Source: Lumnitzera littorea (lineage: Eukaryota; Streptophyta; Magnoliopsida; Myrtales; Combretaceae). Taken from it: a stretch of 64,000 nucleotides of DNA. Shown here piece after piece: positions 47,866 through 59,450 of this stretch; the first letter of the stretch is position 1, and the number at the start of each line of letters is the position of its first letter. The notes under the pieces were generated by a model. That model was not told where the DNA came from, did no database searches, and saw only the letters and a list, made by a program, of their open reading frames with translations. The stretch lies in NCBI GenBank assembly GCA_024138015.1, contig JAMXBB010000006.1, forward strand, positions 76,600,135 through 76,664,134, read 5' to 3'. A program made the position numbers and the translations under genes.

Positions 47866-50008
47866 TATAAACCCCGCAAATTTAACTATTTAAGAGTAGA
47901 AGTGAACCTTAATACTATAGATGACTTGAAGATTAATTAAAGCCAAGCAAGATAAAAATGTAATAAATCATAAATTTAAATATATTATAAATAGTAAAAA
48001 CCTTAGAAATTGATTAAAACCCTAAATTGCATACTAAAACTCTAAAACTAACTTACACACCATTAATCAAAATTGAACCCGAATTTGATCAAAAACCTAA
48101 AATTATAAATATAAACCTATAAAATAATTAAATATTACTCAATAGTGATAACATTATAATCAATTGCAATTTTCGACTAAAACGTCTATCGCGTAAAATT
48201 ATAGCGAAATCTCTATAATAACTTGTAAAAATTATAATTATACCGGATACCAATTAAATTAATAAAATTTCACAAAAATTTAAAAATTAATTTATGATGA
48301 GATTTGTTATAATTTATATGTTTCGAAAAATTACATATATTTATTATTAACTTTTATTTTCCTTCTCTTTCTTTTTCATTTTATCTCTTTTCCTTTCTTT
48401 TCTTCTTTTCTCCTATTTTCCTTCTCCTACACGTGAATTGCAGCCCAATTCAGCAGCCCATGTGCTTAAATTCATGTACATGTGTCAACCAATTAAAGGG
48501 GAAAGGACAAAGTAATCATATATTATCTAATCCTAATTAATAAAGGGGATAAGCTTCTCTATTTTTATATTATTTACCTAAAAAAATCAGAAACATGTCA
48601 TGCCCAAATCCTGGAAATTTCAAAACCGAAAATACAAAGTGAAAAAAAAAAAAAAAACAAAAGAAAAGCAAAGTAGAAACCCAAAACAAAACCATGGAGA
48701 GAAAGGAGAAGAATAAGAAGAGAGGAAGAAGAAGAAAGAAGAAAAGAGGAAGAAAAGAAGAAGGAAAACCAAAAATAATTAGGTAAACATAATTATTTTA
48801 GTAGTATATGTGCATATTATATGGTATGTACATGTATATATGTAGTATTTATATTGTATTTGAGTAAATATTGCATTCCCAATACATGTATGTATGCATA
48901 AGTAATTAAATTAATATATATATGTATGTATAAAGATATGTATGTAGACATGTACATATATAAGTATAATATACGGTATGTGTATGTATGTAAAAAGACT
49001 ATACATAATATGTATTTAGTAATATTTTTACAAAATAAATATGNTCATAAATATATTAAGAAAAAGCTAAAATTATTATTTTATAACTTTTAAACTAAAA
49101 TAATAAATTTTGTGATATTTTTAAGTCACAATTCAAACTGTTAATCACAATTCCAAAACAGACTTCATTACGAGAAAATACACTCGAAAACGATCAAAAT
49201 GAACTATAAGTTCATAACGATCCGAGTTAAAACGAAAAAGTTATACGCGATTCGATAAAAAGCTCGAATCGATGATTTCATGTAAATCAATAATCGATTT
49301 AAGTGAACGGTACGATTTAGCATACTAGTTTAGTTATTTAATTCCTAAACTTATTACTTTCCATATTCCCCTAATGTTAGGTAATCCTAAGATCGAGACC
49401 GATTTTCCTTTGGACTATTACAATCCCTGATATCATTTATGACCAAATGAGTACTCCCGATGACTCTATACTTGTTTTGTACTTGTAGTTAATACACATG
49501 AATTAAATATTAATAACTTGATGCATGGGGTTTCGGGTTATGAATGTGACTGATATTGATTGATTACTGTGCAAAATACTGTTAAATGTGATTATATAAT
49601 TGATTGTTGCATTATTTGAATGATTTGTTGATATTGTTTGATCACCTCATAAATTGACTTAATCATATTCAACCCAACAAAAATTAAACGGTTTATGCAT
49701 AGAACACGAACATTGCATATAATGTTCCGGCCGTGACCTCATGCAGTTGGTAATGAGGGGCCTTGGAGGGATGGATTCTTATATGATTTAATTAGTACAA
49801 TGCAGGAGCATTAGTACAACAAGACCTTACCCTTAATTCACAGGTTTTATTAGCACCGAAGACGTTAACCATGGGTGACTGGGGGTTGCGTCTAGAGACC
49901 ACCGCTGTAGGGTGTGAGCGTGGACTGCGGGAGCCCATTCACCGCTAGACCTGGATATTTGTATACTACTGACTAATGGAAGTAGAAACTTGTTTAGTGA
50001 AATAGGGA

Positions 50009-50044
<36 letters not shown>

Positions 50045-50725
50045 ATGTATATATATAATGATATAAGGGTAAAAACCCAAGTACTAGAGCCCGGTTGTGA
50101 TTGGTGTCGATGTATCTCTAACCCTTACTTCGGAGAGCATTAAATCCGATGTTATATACAGTACCGGTCAACTGCATATATACTATTTGGCATATTGCTT
50201 GTTCATACATTCATATGTTTGATAATAAACTATTTCATAACTTGTTTGCTGATATAGTATGAGGGTTAACTCACTAAGCTCTCATAGTTTACTCCCCAGT
50301 AGTTTTCTTTTGTAGGTTGCTAAATGATCGGGCATGGGTTAAGAACCGAAAGTTGAGTGCCAACGTCGAGATGCATAGAAGTTAGATTATGAGGACAAAC
50401 TATATGGTTCATTTGTATATAGTTATTAATAGTACATTTAGATTTTGTGACTTTAGTAAGTTTGAGTTTTAGAACTTTACTACCTAATCTTATTATTTGG
50501 TAGGGGATACCAATTCTCTAAGGTTCTGTTGGACTGTGGCTCATCAGATATCTATAGTCACATATATGTGGTTATAAGTTAAATAAATAAATAAATAAAA
50601 ATGTTAATGACTAATTGTTTAGAATCTTGCAAACTTTGACTTGCAAGATGATTTTCAAATCATGGGTGCACATATAATATGAAAATTTTAGGTAATCCTA
50701 TTAGGACCCGTTTTGGGTCATGACA
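47866..50725 (+). mobile_element. Inner solo LTR, family B, 2.86 kb
   Basis: Starts TATAAACCCCGCAAATT and ends TTTTGGGTCATGACA. It is flanked by AACAC on both sides (47861-47865 and 50726-50730), a perfect target duplication. It is homologous to 33905-37629. Contents in order: AAACCCTAA box (48020), pyrimidine tract (48355-48425), purine tract (48700-48775), donor-like AG|GTAAAC (48781-48786), the conserved block near 49190-49262, and acceptor-like TTTTCTTTTGTAG|GTT ending at 50315. One N at 49044. This is the third level of nesting, hence younger than its hosts. Confidence 0.88.
50009..50057. repeat. Compound AT/GT microsatellite
   Basis: About ten AT units, eight GT units, then AT units again. 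Confidence 0.95.
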
Positions 50726-51641
50726 AACACAATCATGTCTTTTAGTCGTGTCACTTTCTAGTCTACCAGCCCACGTCACCTATTGCAAGGGATACGACCA
50801 AGGATACAGTCATGTCTTCTGGTAATGTAACTTTCTAGTTAGACTTTTTTTTTCCCCCTCTTTTGCTTAAACCTTTCTAAACCTATTTTATCCTTCAACA
50901 TCTCAATACATGGATCAAAACACTCTTAAATTATTAAAAACAATTTGACTCCTCAACAAAACCTCATTAGTAATGCATCACAAATTCCACATTTCTAAAC
51001 CCTTAATTCAAATTCGATACTTACTCCATCAACATCAAACTTTTTCATTACTTTTATCACTTTAACCACTAAATCATCACCATAATCTTCTTAAATAGAA
51101 AGATTATAAGAAAAATCTATGGTGTAAGGGATACTTTACCTTGATTTTTGATAATTCTTTCGAGTTCTTTGTTTTCCCACAACTAATAAACGCATAACCC
51201 TAAAATATCAATGCATATCACTCAAATATAATTAACTCTTCACTTACCATTGGAAGTCTCTAAAGATTGTAGAAGCCTTACGATTCTTTGCTTTAGATGA
51301 GTTATATTATGAAGAGAGATTTAAAATCAATCTAACTTTTTCTTCTAAAAACCAATAAGTTTTAATAAAAAACTTAACGTACCTTAAGGGTTTCTTCGGT
51401 TTATAGTGGAAGAGTCTTATTCGTTAATGCCAAGATGTCTAAACAAGTTTTTAAGAAATAATGTAATGTATATTACGTATTGGCAAGGTTAAGAAACTTA
51501 CGTACTTCCAACATTATCCCTCATTAAACCATTTCTTAAGACTTTAATACCCCTTACTTATAACTTAGTCATCCTTTATTCTATTTTTATAACTTTATTC
51601 TTTTATATTCCTTTTTCTTTTTTCTAGGTTATTACACATTA

Positions 51642-51735
51642 ACCCTGAGTCAATTACATAGCAATCTCATGGCATATGAAGATAATTTTCTTAAATCAGA
51701 AGGTATTTTTAGTTTGCATGGTCCAATCATTGATT
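51642..51735 (+). pseudogene. gag of the SIRE element, middle part
   Basis: Continues in frame from the segment ending at 46729: TLSQLHSNLMAYEDNFLKSE follows directly. After about 51735 the sequence no longer looks like gag until about 52010. Confidence 0.75.
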
Positions 51736-52010
51736 CCAAAATTTTTACAATAAAATTAGGTAGGTCGCTTGTATCGTTCCCTATCCACAATTCTGCTATT
51801 TACTGAAATAATTTTACTGGAATATAGGAGTAGGGGAAATCCCCGTACGAATAGAAAGAGTGGAGTAAGTACGTCTTTAAATGCTCCATGGACATGCAAA
51901 AGAGAAATGCTATCCCCACTTGGACCAAGATAGAACTTTGACTTGTTCAAATAACAATTAATTTGAGTCTCACGTCTTAACTTAAATTAAATGACGAAAT
52001 GAGCATACTA
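51736..52010. other. Foreign stretch inside SIRE gag, origin unknown
   Basis: About 270 bp with more balanced composition than the surroundings separate two gag pieces. On the minus strand a 64-codon frame (51756-51950) begins MNKSKFYLGPSGDSISLLHV and contains TPLFLFVRGFPLLLYSSK. I do not recognise it. Texture suggests organelle-derived filler DNA, but this is a guess; a divergent gag linker cannot be fully excluded. Confidence 0.35.
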
Positions 52011-53250
52011 GAATCAACGCTATAGTATGCTGACTCTGAAGAAAAAGATTCATCTTAAAAAGAAGATGAAGATATGGCACTTTTAGCTAGAAAGCTCAAC
52101 AAATGGCTAAAGAAGAAAGGTAGGAAAACATTCACTAGAAGATTTTCCACTAATAAGAACCAATCTAATGATGCACGAAAGGCAATCAAGGAAAAGGAAG
52201 AGAAAACGTTCAAAAAGGAAATTATTTGCTATAAATGCAAAAAGCCAGGACATATCAAGTACGAATGTTCGGTGTTAATCAAGAAGGTGGAGAAATTTAA
52301 GAAGAAATGTAAATCTCTGATGTCTACATGGAGTGATTTGGAAGATTTAGAAACTAAGTCAGAAAGTTCAAAAGAATGTAAGGAAGCAAATCTATATCTT
52401 ATAGCACTCTTTAAGGTAGATTCTGAAACTGATTCTAATTCTAACCCAAAAGTACCTAATGATATATGTGCTAAAATCAATAAACTACTCAAAGCTCTTT
52501 CTAAGTTAAGTGGTAAGATTTCTAAGCTTGAATCAGAAGTAAAGACATTAAAAAATGAAAAGTAAGCTTTTAGTCAAACTAATCAATTGCTAATAGATGA
52601 CGATAATTTTTAGAAAATGATTTTGAAGGATTACATATTGCTCATGAAGTGTTAGTCAATAAAAATCTTATTTTAAAAGAAGAAATTAAAATTTTGAAAA
52701 GTCATGTGGAGGATTTATCTAAGTCAATCAAAAACACGTTTCGAAAGTTTGATGAAAGTGATAAGAAGTTGCAAATGTTCATTTCTAGTCAAATGATGGA
52801 TAATTCAAAATCTAGACTTAGTTTCAAATTTAGAGAAACATCTAAAATGAAGAAAGAAATAGTGTTTGTTTAATCAAAAGATGAAAATCAAGAAACGATC
52901 AAAGGAAAGGAAAAAAGCAAATCATTTGAATTTGTTAGAAGGTATAACAGAAAGTACTCTCAAAACAACAATAACTATCCTTTTAGAAGGTACAATGGAA
53001 GGATGAACAGAGGGTATTTTAGAAAGAATCTGAGTTAAAGGAAAGTGGAAAGTAATAAGTATACTAAGCAAAAACCTTATGCTTATTTTATATGTAATAA
53101 ATTAGGTTACATAGAGAAACATTATTTTTACAAAAAATACAAGCTTAGCAATAATTAAAGTCCAATTCAAAAGAAGAGCTTAAATTTTCATGAACCTAAG
53201 CTCCATTAGGTTCGTAAACAAACTTGATTGTATTGTGATGTGTATAGGAA
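52011..53250 (+). pseudogene. gag of the SIRE element, C-terminal part
   Basis: Resumes with an acidic stretch, then MALLARKLNKWLKKKGRKTF (open frame 52074-52565). The zinc knuckle C-Y-K-C-K-K-P-G-H-I-K-Y-E-C is complete at 52227-52268 and would bind RNA. It is followed by a long lysine/glutamate-rich, probably coiled segment (52290-52870). A second, decayed CCHC-type site is at about 53086-53130, where two Cys and the His are replaced. Stops lie at about 52562, 52612, 52871 and 53036. Confidence 0.82.
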
Positions 53251-53259
53251 TACGAAGCT

Positions 53260-54540
53260 AGGATAATAGGGACATGGTATCTTGATAGCGAATGCTCAAA
53301 ACATATGATAAGTGATGCTTTGTTGTTCACAAATTTGGAATGGAAGGAAGATGGTTATGTGAAATTTGGTGACAATGGTAAAGGTGAAATAATTGCAGTA
53401 GGTTCGATTGGTTTAGCACCTTATTCAATTGAACATGTATTGTTAGCTAAAGGATTAAAACATAACTTACTAATTATAAGTCAGTTGTGTGTTAAAGGAT
53501 ATAGAATAATTTTTTAACATGATAAATGTATTGGTTTTAATAAGGATGGACATAAGTTGTTTGAATAATTCAGAAAGAAGAACGTATATTTAATTAAACC
53601 TTCGGAAGTGTAATATGAAAGTTGCTTCATATCAGTAAATAATAACACTATACTTTAGCATAAGAGGCTAAGACATGTGAACTTTCAATAACTTGAGAAT
53701 TTATCTAAAAAGAACTTAATTCAAGGTTTACCAAACTGCATGCTTATGTGAATATTCGTTGTGCTGCTTATCTTAAGAATAAGATGAGTTCATCATCACA
53801 TAAGAGTAAGGAAGTAATATCCACTCAAAGACATTTAGAGTTATTGCAAGTAGATATATTTGGTCTAACCTACACTCTAAGTCTTAGAAGAAATAAGTAT
53901 GGACTTATCATAGTAGATGATTTCTCTAGATTTACTTAAATCTTGTTCTTGCATCACAAAACCAATGCTTTTAAAAGCTTTAAAATTTTGTCAAAAAGAG
54001 TTGAAAATAAAAATGTCCTCTCTATCATTAGTTTACAAATTGATCATGGAAATGTATTTGAAAATTTAGACTTTATCTCATTTTGTGAAGAAAAAAGCTT
54101 CACTCATAACTTTTCTGTACCTCATACTCTACAACAAAATGGAGTAGTTAAACGTAAAAACAAAACCATCCAAGCAATGATGAGAACTCAACTTAATGAA
54201 AGTAATATAACATATCATTTTTGGTCAGAAGCAGCATCAATAACTTGTTATATCATAAATCGAGTATATGTTAGACCTTTTGCAAATAAAACTACTTATG
54301 AGAATTATGAAGGTAGAAAATCAACCATTCCATATTTTCACACATTTGGTTGAAAGTATTTTGTAAAGAAAATAGGAAAGGTATTGGGAAAATTTGAAGA
54401 GAGAGTTGATGAAGCCATCTTTTTAGGCTATTCTTTGAATTCAAAGGCATACCGAGTATATAATAAAGAAACAAAGGTGGTAGAAGAATCAATAAATGTC
54501 AAGTTTTTTGAAGAAACATACAATGAAGAATAAAATGATG
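53260..54540 (+). pseudogene. Protease and integrase of the SIRE element
   Basis: The protease starts WYLDSECSKHMISDALLF; the active D-S-G is D-S-E (53284-53292). The pre-integrase segment L-x-H-K-R-L-R-H lies near 53655. In the integrase core the first Asp is in QVDIFG (about 53850), the second in IDHGNVF (about 54037), but the catalytic Glu is Lys: QQNGVVKRKNKT, codon AAA at 54150-54152. The longest open piece is 53943-54353. The region ends with EERVDEAIFLGYSLNSKAYR, the usual copia integrase end. Confidence 0.85.
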
Positions 54541-56410
54541 AATCTCTAATTGGCTCAAATAAAAAGAATACAATACAACTTGATTCAGAAGAAAGTAAAT
54601 CAGAACCTCCTTTAGATAAAACAACAAAAACTTCAAGCATGCTTAACATAGCTAAAATAGAACCAAGATCAAAAGGTTCTTTAGAAACTAATACTAGGTT
54701 TGTTAAAACACATCTAAAAGATAAGTTGGAAGGTTCTGAATACTTTCATACTCCACCATCATCTCTTAAATTTAAAACAGATCATCTTCCTAAACTTGTA
54801 ATTGGAAATGTTAGATTTGGAATAAAAGCAAGATTGAGCTTACAAAACCTCAAAAATCATTTTGCCCTAATATCTAAGGTTGAACCTCACTCAACTGATG
54901 AAGTTTTAAATGATAATAATTAGATCTTAGCTATGCAAGAAGAACTTAGTCAATTTTAGAGAAATTAGGTTTGGAGTTTAGTTCTAAGACCTAAAAATAA
55001 GTCAATCATAGGAACTAAATAGGTTTCTAAGAATAAGCTAGATGACCGTAGAAAAATAGTAAGAAATAAAGCATAGTTAGTGGCTAAAGGTTACTCAGAA
55101 GGGATAGACTATGATGAAACCTATGCTCCCGTTGCTAGGTTAGAAGCAATAAGATTATTACTTGCATTTGCTTGTTTGAAAAATTTTAAATTGTATTAGA
55201 CGGATGTAAAAAGTGCTTTTTTGAATGAATTTATAAAAGAAGAAGTGTACATTGATCAACCCCCTAAATTTGAAGATCCCTTCAAATTAGATAATGTATA
55301 TTAATTGAAAAAAGGCATTGTATAGACTCAAACAAACTCCCCGTGCTTAGTACGAAAGACTAAGTCAATTCTTAATTAAAAATGACTTTCAAAGGGGAAA
55401 AGTAAACACTACACTCTTCATAAAACATCATGGAAAAGATATATTAGTTGTACAAATTTATGTTGATGACATTTTTTTTCTTTAGTACAGCTAATGAGAA
55501 ATATTGTCAAGAGTTTTCAAGCTTGATGCAGGCAGAATTTGAGATATCACTCATGGGAGAATTAAACTTCTTCTTGGGATTACAAATCAAACAATCAAAA
55601 AATAGAATATTTATTCACTATGAAAAGTACATTAGACAAATTCTGAAAGAATTTGGTTTTGAGAACACCAAGGATTCTTCGACTCCTATGAGTACCTCAA
55701 CAAAACTTGACATCATAGGTAATGGCAAAAAGGTAAATAAAAAATTATATCAAAGCTTAATTGGATCTTTACGATATTTAACAGTTTCACATCGTAATAT
55801 TTTGTTTAATACTTGTATATGCACTAGATTTCAAAGTTCACCAATAGAAACACAATTAGCTACAGTTAAAAAGATCTTTAAATATATAAAAAGTACTATA
55901 AAATTAGGAATTTGGTATCCTAAGAGTCAAAATTTTGATCTCATAAGATGTTTAGATGCCGATTATGCGGGTTGCAAAGTGGATAAGAAAAGTACTTCAG
56001 GTACTTGTTAGTTCTTAGGAGATAAGTTAGTTTCTTGGTCCTCTAAAAAACAAAACACTGTTGCTCTTTCAACTGCAAAAGCTAAATATGTATCTATTGG
56101 AAATCGTTGTGCTCAAATACTTTAATTAAAACAACAATTGAATGACCATGGGATAAGTTATAAAAATATGCCCATAAAATATGATAATACCAATGTTATT
56201 AATCTAACAAAAAATCTAGCTCATCACTTAAGGTCAAAACACATAGAAATATGGCACCATTTCATTCACGATCATGTTGCAAATAATGATGTAATTGTTG
56301 ATTTTGTTCTAACTGAATATCAATTTGTTGATATATGTACAAAGCCTTTAGATAAATTAAGATTTGAATTTATTCGTAATGAAATTAATGTATGTAACCC
56401 TTTTTGTTAG
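54541..56410 (+). pseudogene. Reverse transcriptase and RNase H of the SIRE element
   Basis: After a variable linker (54639-54923 open) the RT opens near 54963 with VWSLVLRPKNKSIIGTK and contains RKIVRNKA, LVAKGYSEGIDYDETYAPVA and YVDD at 55460-55471 (intact). A slip in the T-run at about 55473-55481 shifts the frame into the open piece 55448-56011, which carries MGELNFFLGLQIKQSKN. RNase H follows: DADYAGCKVDKKSTSGTC, VSWSSKKQNTVALSTAKAKY (the second catalytic Glu, normally in AEAEY, is Lys) and KHIEIWHHFIHDHV. The end, DICTKPLDKLRFEFIRNEIN, is typical for the lineage. Confidence 0.88.
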
Positions 56411-56823
56411 CATGGAGAATATTTAATTAATTTCCCTTAAGCTAAAATTATTGAACATGTGCAAATTTTTCTTAGCATCTTTGTCCATTCGTGAACTTTT
56501 TTTTTTTCTTTTCATGTATTTCACACAAAAATGTGTTTCATGGGTCTTTGCAAATCTGTAGTAGGTCTAATAAATTAGCCTACTTGCATACAGATAAGGA
56601 CCTATAGATCCTACAATTATTTTCTCTCTCCAACGTATAAAAAGCCTTGTTCTCTTTCTTCTTCCTACTTCTTCAAACTCTTCATATTTCTTTCTTGTGA
56701 TTTCTCTCTCAACCAAAATCATGGCTCTTAGAAAATCAACACATATTGTTGCAAAAGGAACCAAATCCAAAGTCTAAAACAATCTTGATTATAGACTCTA
56801 TAAATTTAACCTTCTAGACATGG
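56411..56823 (+). other. Post-pol tail of SIRE with promoter-like leader and short frame
   Basis: After the pol stop lie about 220 bp without coding signal, then TATAAAAAG at 56636-56644, a CT-rich leader of about 75 bp, and ATG at 56721 in a good context (AAAATCATGGCT). The frame reads MALRKSTHIVAKGTKSKV and stops at 56776-56778. The layout resembles a plant promoter plus 5' leader, inside the region where SIRE-lineage elements may carry an extra ORF. The remainder of any such ORF is missing: the next LTR begins at 56824. Confidence 0.5.
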
Positions 56824-57249
56824 TGTCGAACTTGAGTATCATAGATATTTCCCTAAGTCAATAAAACTACATGAAATGAAAACCGATTAAAATTTTTAAA
56901 CTCAAAACTTAAAACGAACATAAAAAACCCTATTATATGATTTGAAAACCTTAATCATGTACGGAAACCCCAATCCCTACATATGTGTACTTTTAAAAAT
57001 GTAAACTTAAACTTAATAGAACCATAAATATCAAATCATAAAAATTGGTAAAACTCTATAAAACTATCCTAATGCTTGAAAAGCCATAAATCAATAAAAT
57101 CGTCATTAATTTTGCAATATCATATAAAATTGATAAGGAATGAATCAAGGATGATTTCAAGTAATAATAAACAACAAAACTAAGCTAGTTAAAAAAAATT
57201 TAATAAATTTACAAAATTAATTTTACTTGTATACATAAGTAGTCCTACA

Positions 57250-57287
<38 letters not shown>

Positions 57288-59450
57288 CTAAGCAATTTCC
57301 TTCTCTTTTCTTAATCTATGATATGATATATATATATGTTGCATAATAAAGCAATGACCCTAAATAAATAATTAAAAATAAAATTTGAACAAATTTTATT
57401 CGATTTTAGAAAATTCTAAAATTTCTTAAGAAGTAAATCACAACCTATAAATTAATTTGAGAACCAAAACCTAAATGAATTACATACAAGATAATTTCTT
57501 TATCTTCGCTTATAAGCCATATTTGTAAACCCTAACTTTTAACAAGCTTGTGAATTAACTAAGAGTACTTTCCGAATGTTACCAAAGATCGACTAAACTT
57601 AGAATTTAAGTTTACATTTAGAAAATGAACTTAGTTTTTCAATTCAAAAGTTCAATTGTCGATAAAAACTCGAACACAAAAATAACAAACTTTAAACTAT
57701 TCGGAACCCTAAACCCTAATGTAATTAGGGACTTGTAGCCCTAAATAATCAAATTTTAATTTGAATAATTTTACTCAAATCTAGAAAATTTCAAAATTTT
57801 GTGAGAAGTAAATTATGATTTATGAATTGATTTAAGAACCAAACTCTAAAAGAGTTATATATAAGACTATCCACTTATTTTCACCTATAAGCTATGTTAC
57901 ATATGAATAGGCAAACCAACCAATCACATTAAATAATTTATCATTTAAGAGTTAAAATCACCTATCACTTGATAACTTATCAATAGCTTATGATAAGACC
58001 ATTCCTATATCTTACCATAACTTATAATTCATGAGGATAAGCTATCTTATCACATTATCTATCTAATTTTAAAATAAGTGAGGAGACAAAGCTATACTCT
58101 TACAAGACAAGACATGACCGGTTGAAAAAAAAAAGGAAATGAGAGGCCATACATTGTCATTTAACCATCAACTCATTGTCTTTCATAAGCATTATTCACT
58201 CCTTAATGCTTACATCATCAAATCATGTCAAAGTATAGCACATGTACTTGATAAAAGACAACAAAAAGAGGCTTTATGGATACACTACATATACATCCAC
58301 AACCGGCACATTCTCTCCCATTCCTTCTCATCTTCATTTTCTTTTCCACACTTCAAAACATAAACCAAAGGAAGAAACCAAGCTCCACTTCTCTTACAAT
58401 TGCCACTACCTTTATGCACATACACTCACGGCACAAAAACACTTTTGTTGCTTTCACTTTGTCCTCATCAAAAGCCATTTTAGGAAACCTTAGAACATCC
58501 CAAAACCGATCTTAAACATCAAGATTTAGGTAACTTAAGAAGCTTGCAAGAAGAGGAAGGAAAACAAGAAGCTTAAGTGGAAACATAATGCACAACCACT
58601 GTACTCTTACTTTGTGGACAGATAAGTGTTTCTTTGTGTTAGTAGCTTAGTATTTCATGTTAGGATACTATGTTTTCTTGAGGATATTAGTATGATCATA
58701 AGTTGATGAAGTATTTAAGACCACCCTAAAAAGCAAATTCATGAAAACCTTACATGAGAGTTAAAATATGAGCATATAAAGTTGATGTTATGTAGATATA
58801 CTTATTTAACACTTAGAATGGAAGATTTTAAGTTAAGAAAATCATGAAATGAGCACTTGAATGAAGAGTTAACATGTTGGACGTGAAGAGTTATAGGCCA
58901 TTTGGGTGTTATTTTCACTTCTATTAAGTTAAACATGCTCAAATCTAGACTTAGGTAAAGGAAAATACGTTACATAATGCTTTTATGAGGAAACTAACTT
59001 TGTAAGACATGAACTATGATATGGAAGTTGTAATAAGTATGAGATCTACTATTTTCATGTAATGTATGAGCTAAGTAAGCATCTCATGGAAGAGAAGTTA
59101 AATTAAGATTTGAATATAGGTAACCTAAGTTCATGATCTAATACCTAAACTCAAGGAAATGATGGAACAAGTTAAGAAACCAAGCGAGAACCCTTAGGAT
59201 TCACCACAACTAGATCTAGAACATAAGTAAAAGCCACTTAAAAATATGATAAAACCAAGTAAACAAAGTGAAAAGATCAACCAAAGCAAGTGTAGCAAGT
59301 ATACAAAGCCTAAAACTCAAAACCAAGCCTAGAACTCCCAAAACGAGCCTAGAACTCTAAGTTGGGCCTTCATTAAAATTCTAACCACAACTTAAAAATA
59401 TTAACAAAGGTTGTTTTGAAGCCTACAAGAAGTCCACCTAAGACTCCATA
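56824..59450 (+). mobile_element. Long LTR (family B/D-like), left part
   Basis: TGTCGAACTTGAG opens a stretch that matches the first 250 bp of the family B LTR at 33905 (GATTAAAA, GAACATAAAAAACC phrases). It holds an AT microsatellite (57255-57286), AAACCCTAA boxes at 57528 and about 57714, and a donor-like AG|GTAACT at 58528-58534. It is interrupted at 59450 by a younger solo LTR and continues at 62847. CATGG at 56819-56823 would be the left target duplication; the right one is beyond the window. Frames at 58139-58515 overlap one another in three frames and are low-complexity noise. Confidence 0.65.
57255..57286. repeat. (TA)n microsatellite
   Basis: About sixteen TA units. Confidence 0.95.

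Larger units (their letters stand above)
46730..51636 (+). mobile_element. Outer solo LTR in SIRE gag (itself interrupted)
   Basis: Starts TATAACACCCC (TG changed to TA) and ends GGTTATTACA. CACTA (46725-46729) and CATTA (51637-51641) form the target duplication with one mismatch. Net length without the inner LTR is about 2.04 kb. It contains a tandem repeat of about 75 bp (phrases ATCATGTCTTTTGG, GTAACTTTCTAG, GCAAGGGATAC) at 47786-47856 and again at 50731-50845, into which the inner LTR inserted. No coding region. Confidence 0.82.
44793..56823 (+). mobile_element. Ty1/copia SIRE-type element, decayed, with nested insertions
   Basis: 5' LTR 44793-46113, primer site, gag, protease, integrase, RT, RNase H: the copia order. 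A long gag with lysine/glutamate-rich coiled region, two CCHC-type sites and a sizeable tail after RNase H fit the SIRE/Maximus lineage. gag is split by a solo LTR at 46730-51636, itself split by a solo LTR at 47866-50725, and by a further stretch of about 300 bp (51736-52010). The 3' LTR is not in the window: a different LTR starts at 56824. Open stretches of up to 187 codons remain, so this element is less decayed than the gypsy copies, but stops, a frameshift and lost catalytic residues show it is inactive. Confidence 0.88.

Noticed and set aside
58139..58515. Three overlapping open frames with a plant-leader-like text
   Set aside because: All three plus-strand frames are open over the same stretch, which indicates low stop density from C/T-rich composition; the position lies inside an LTR upstream of its purine tract.
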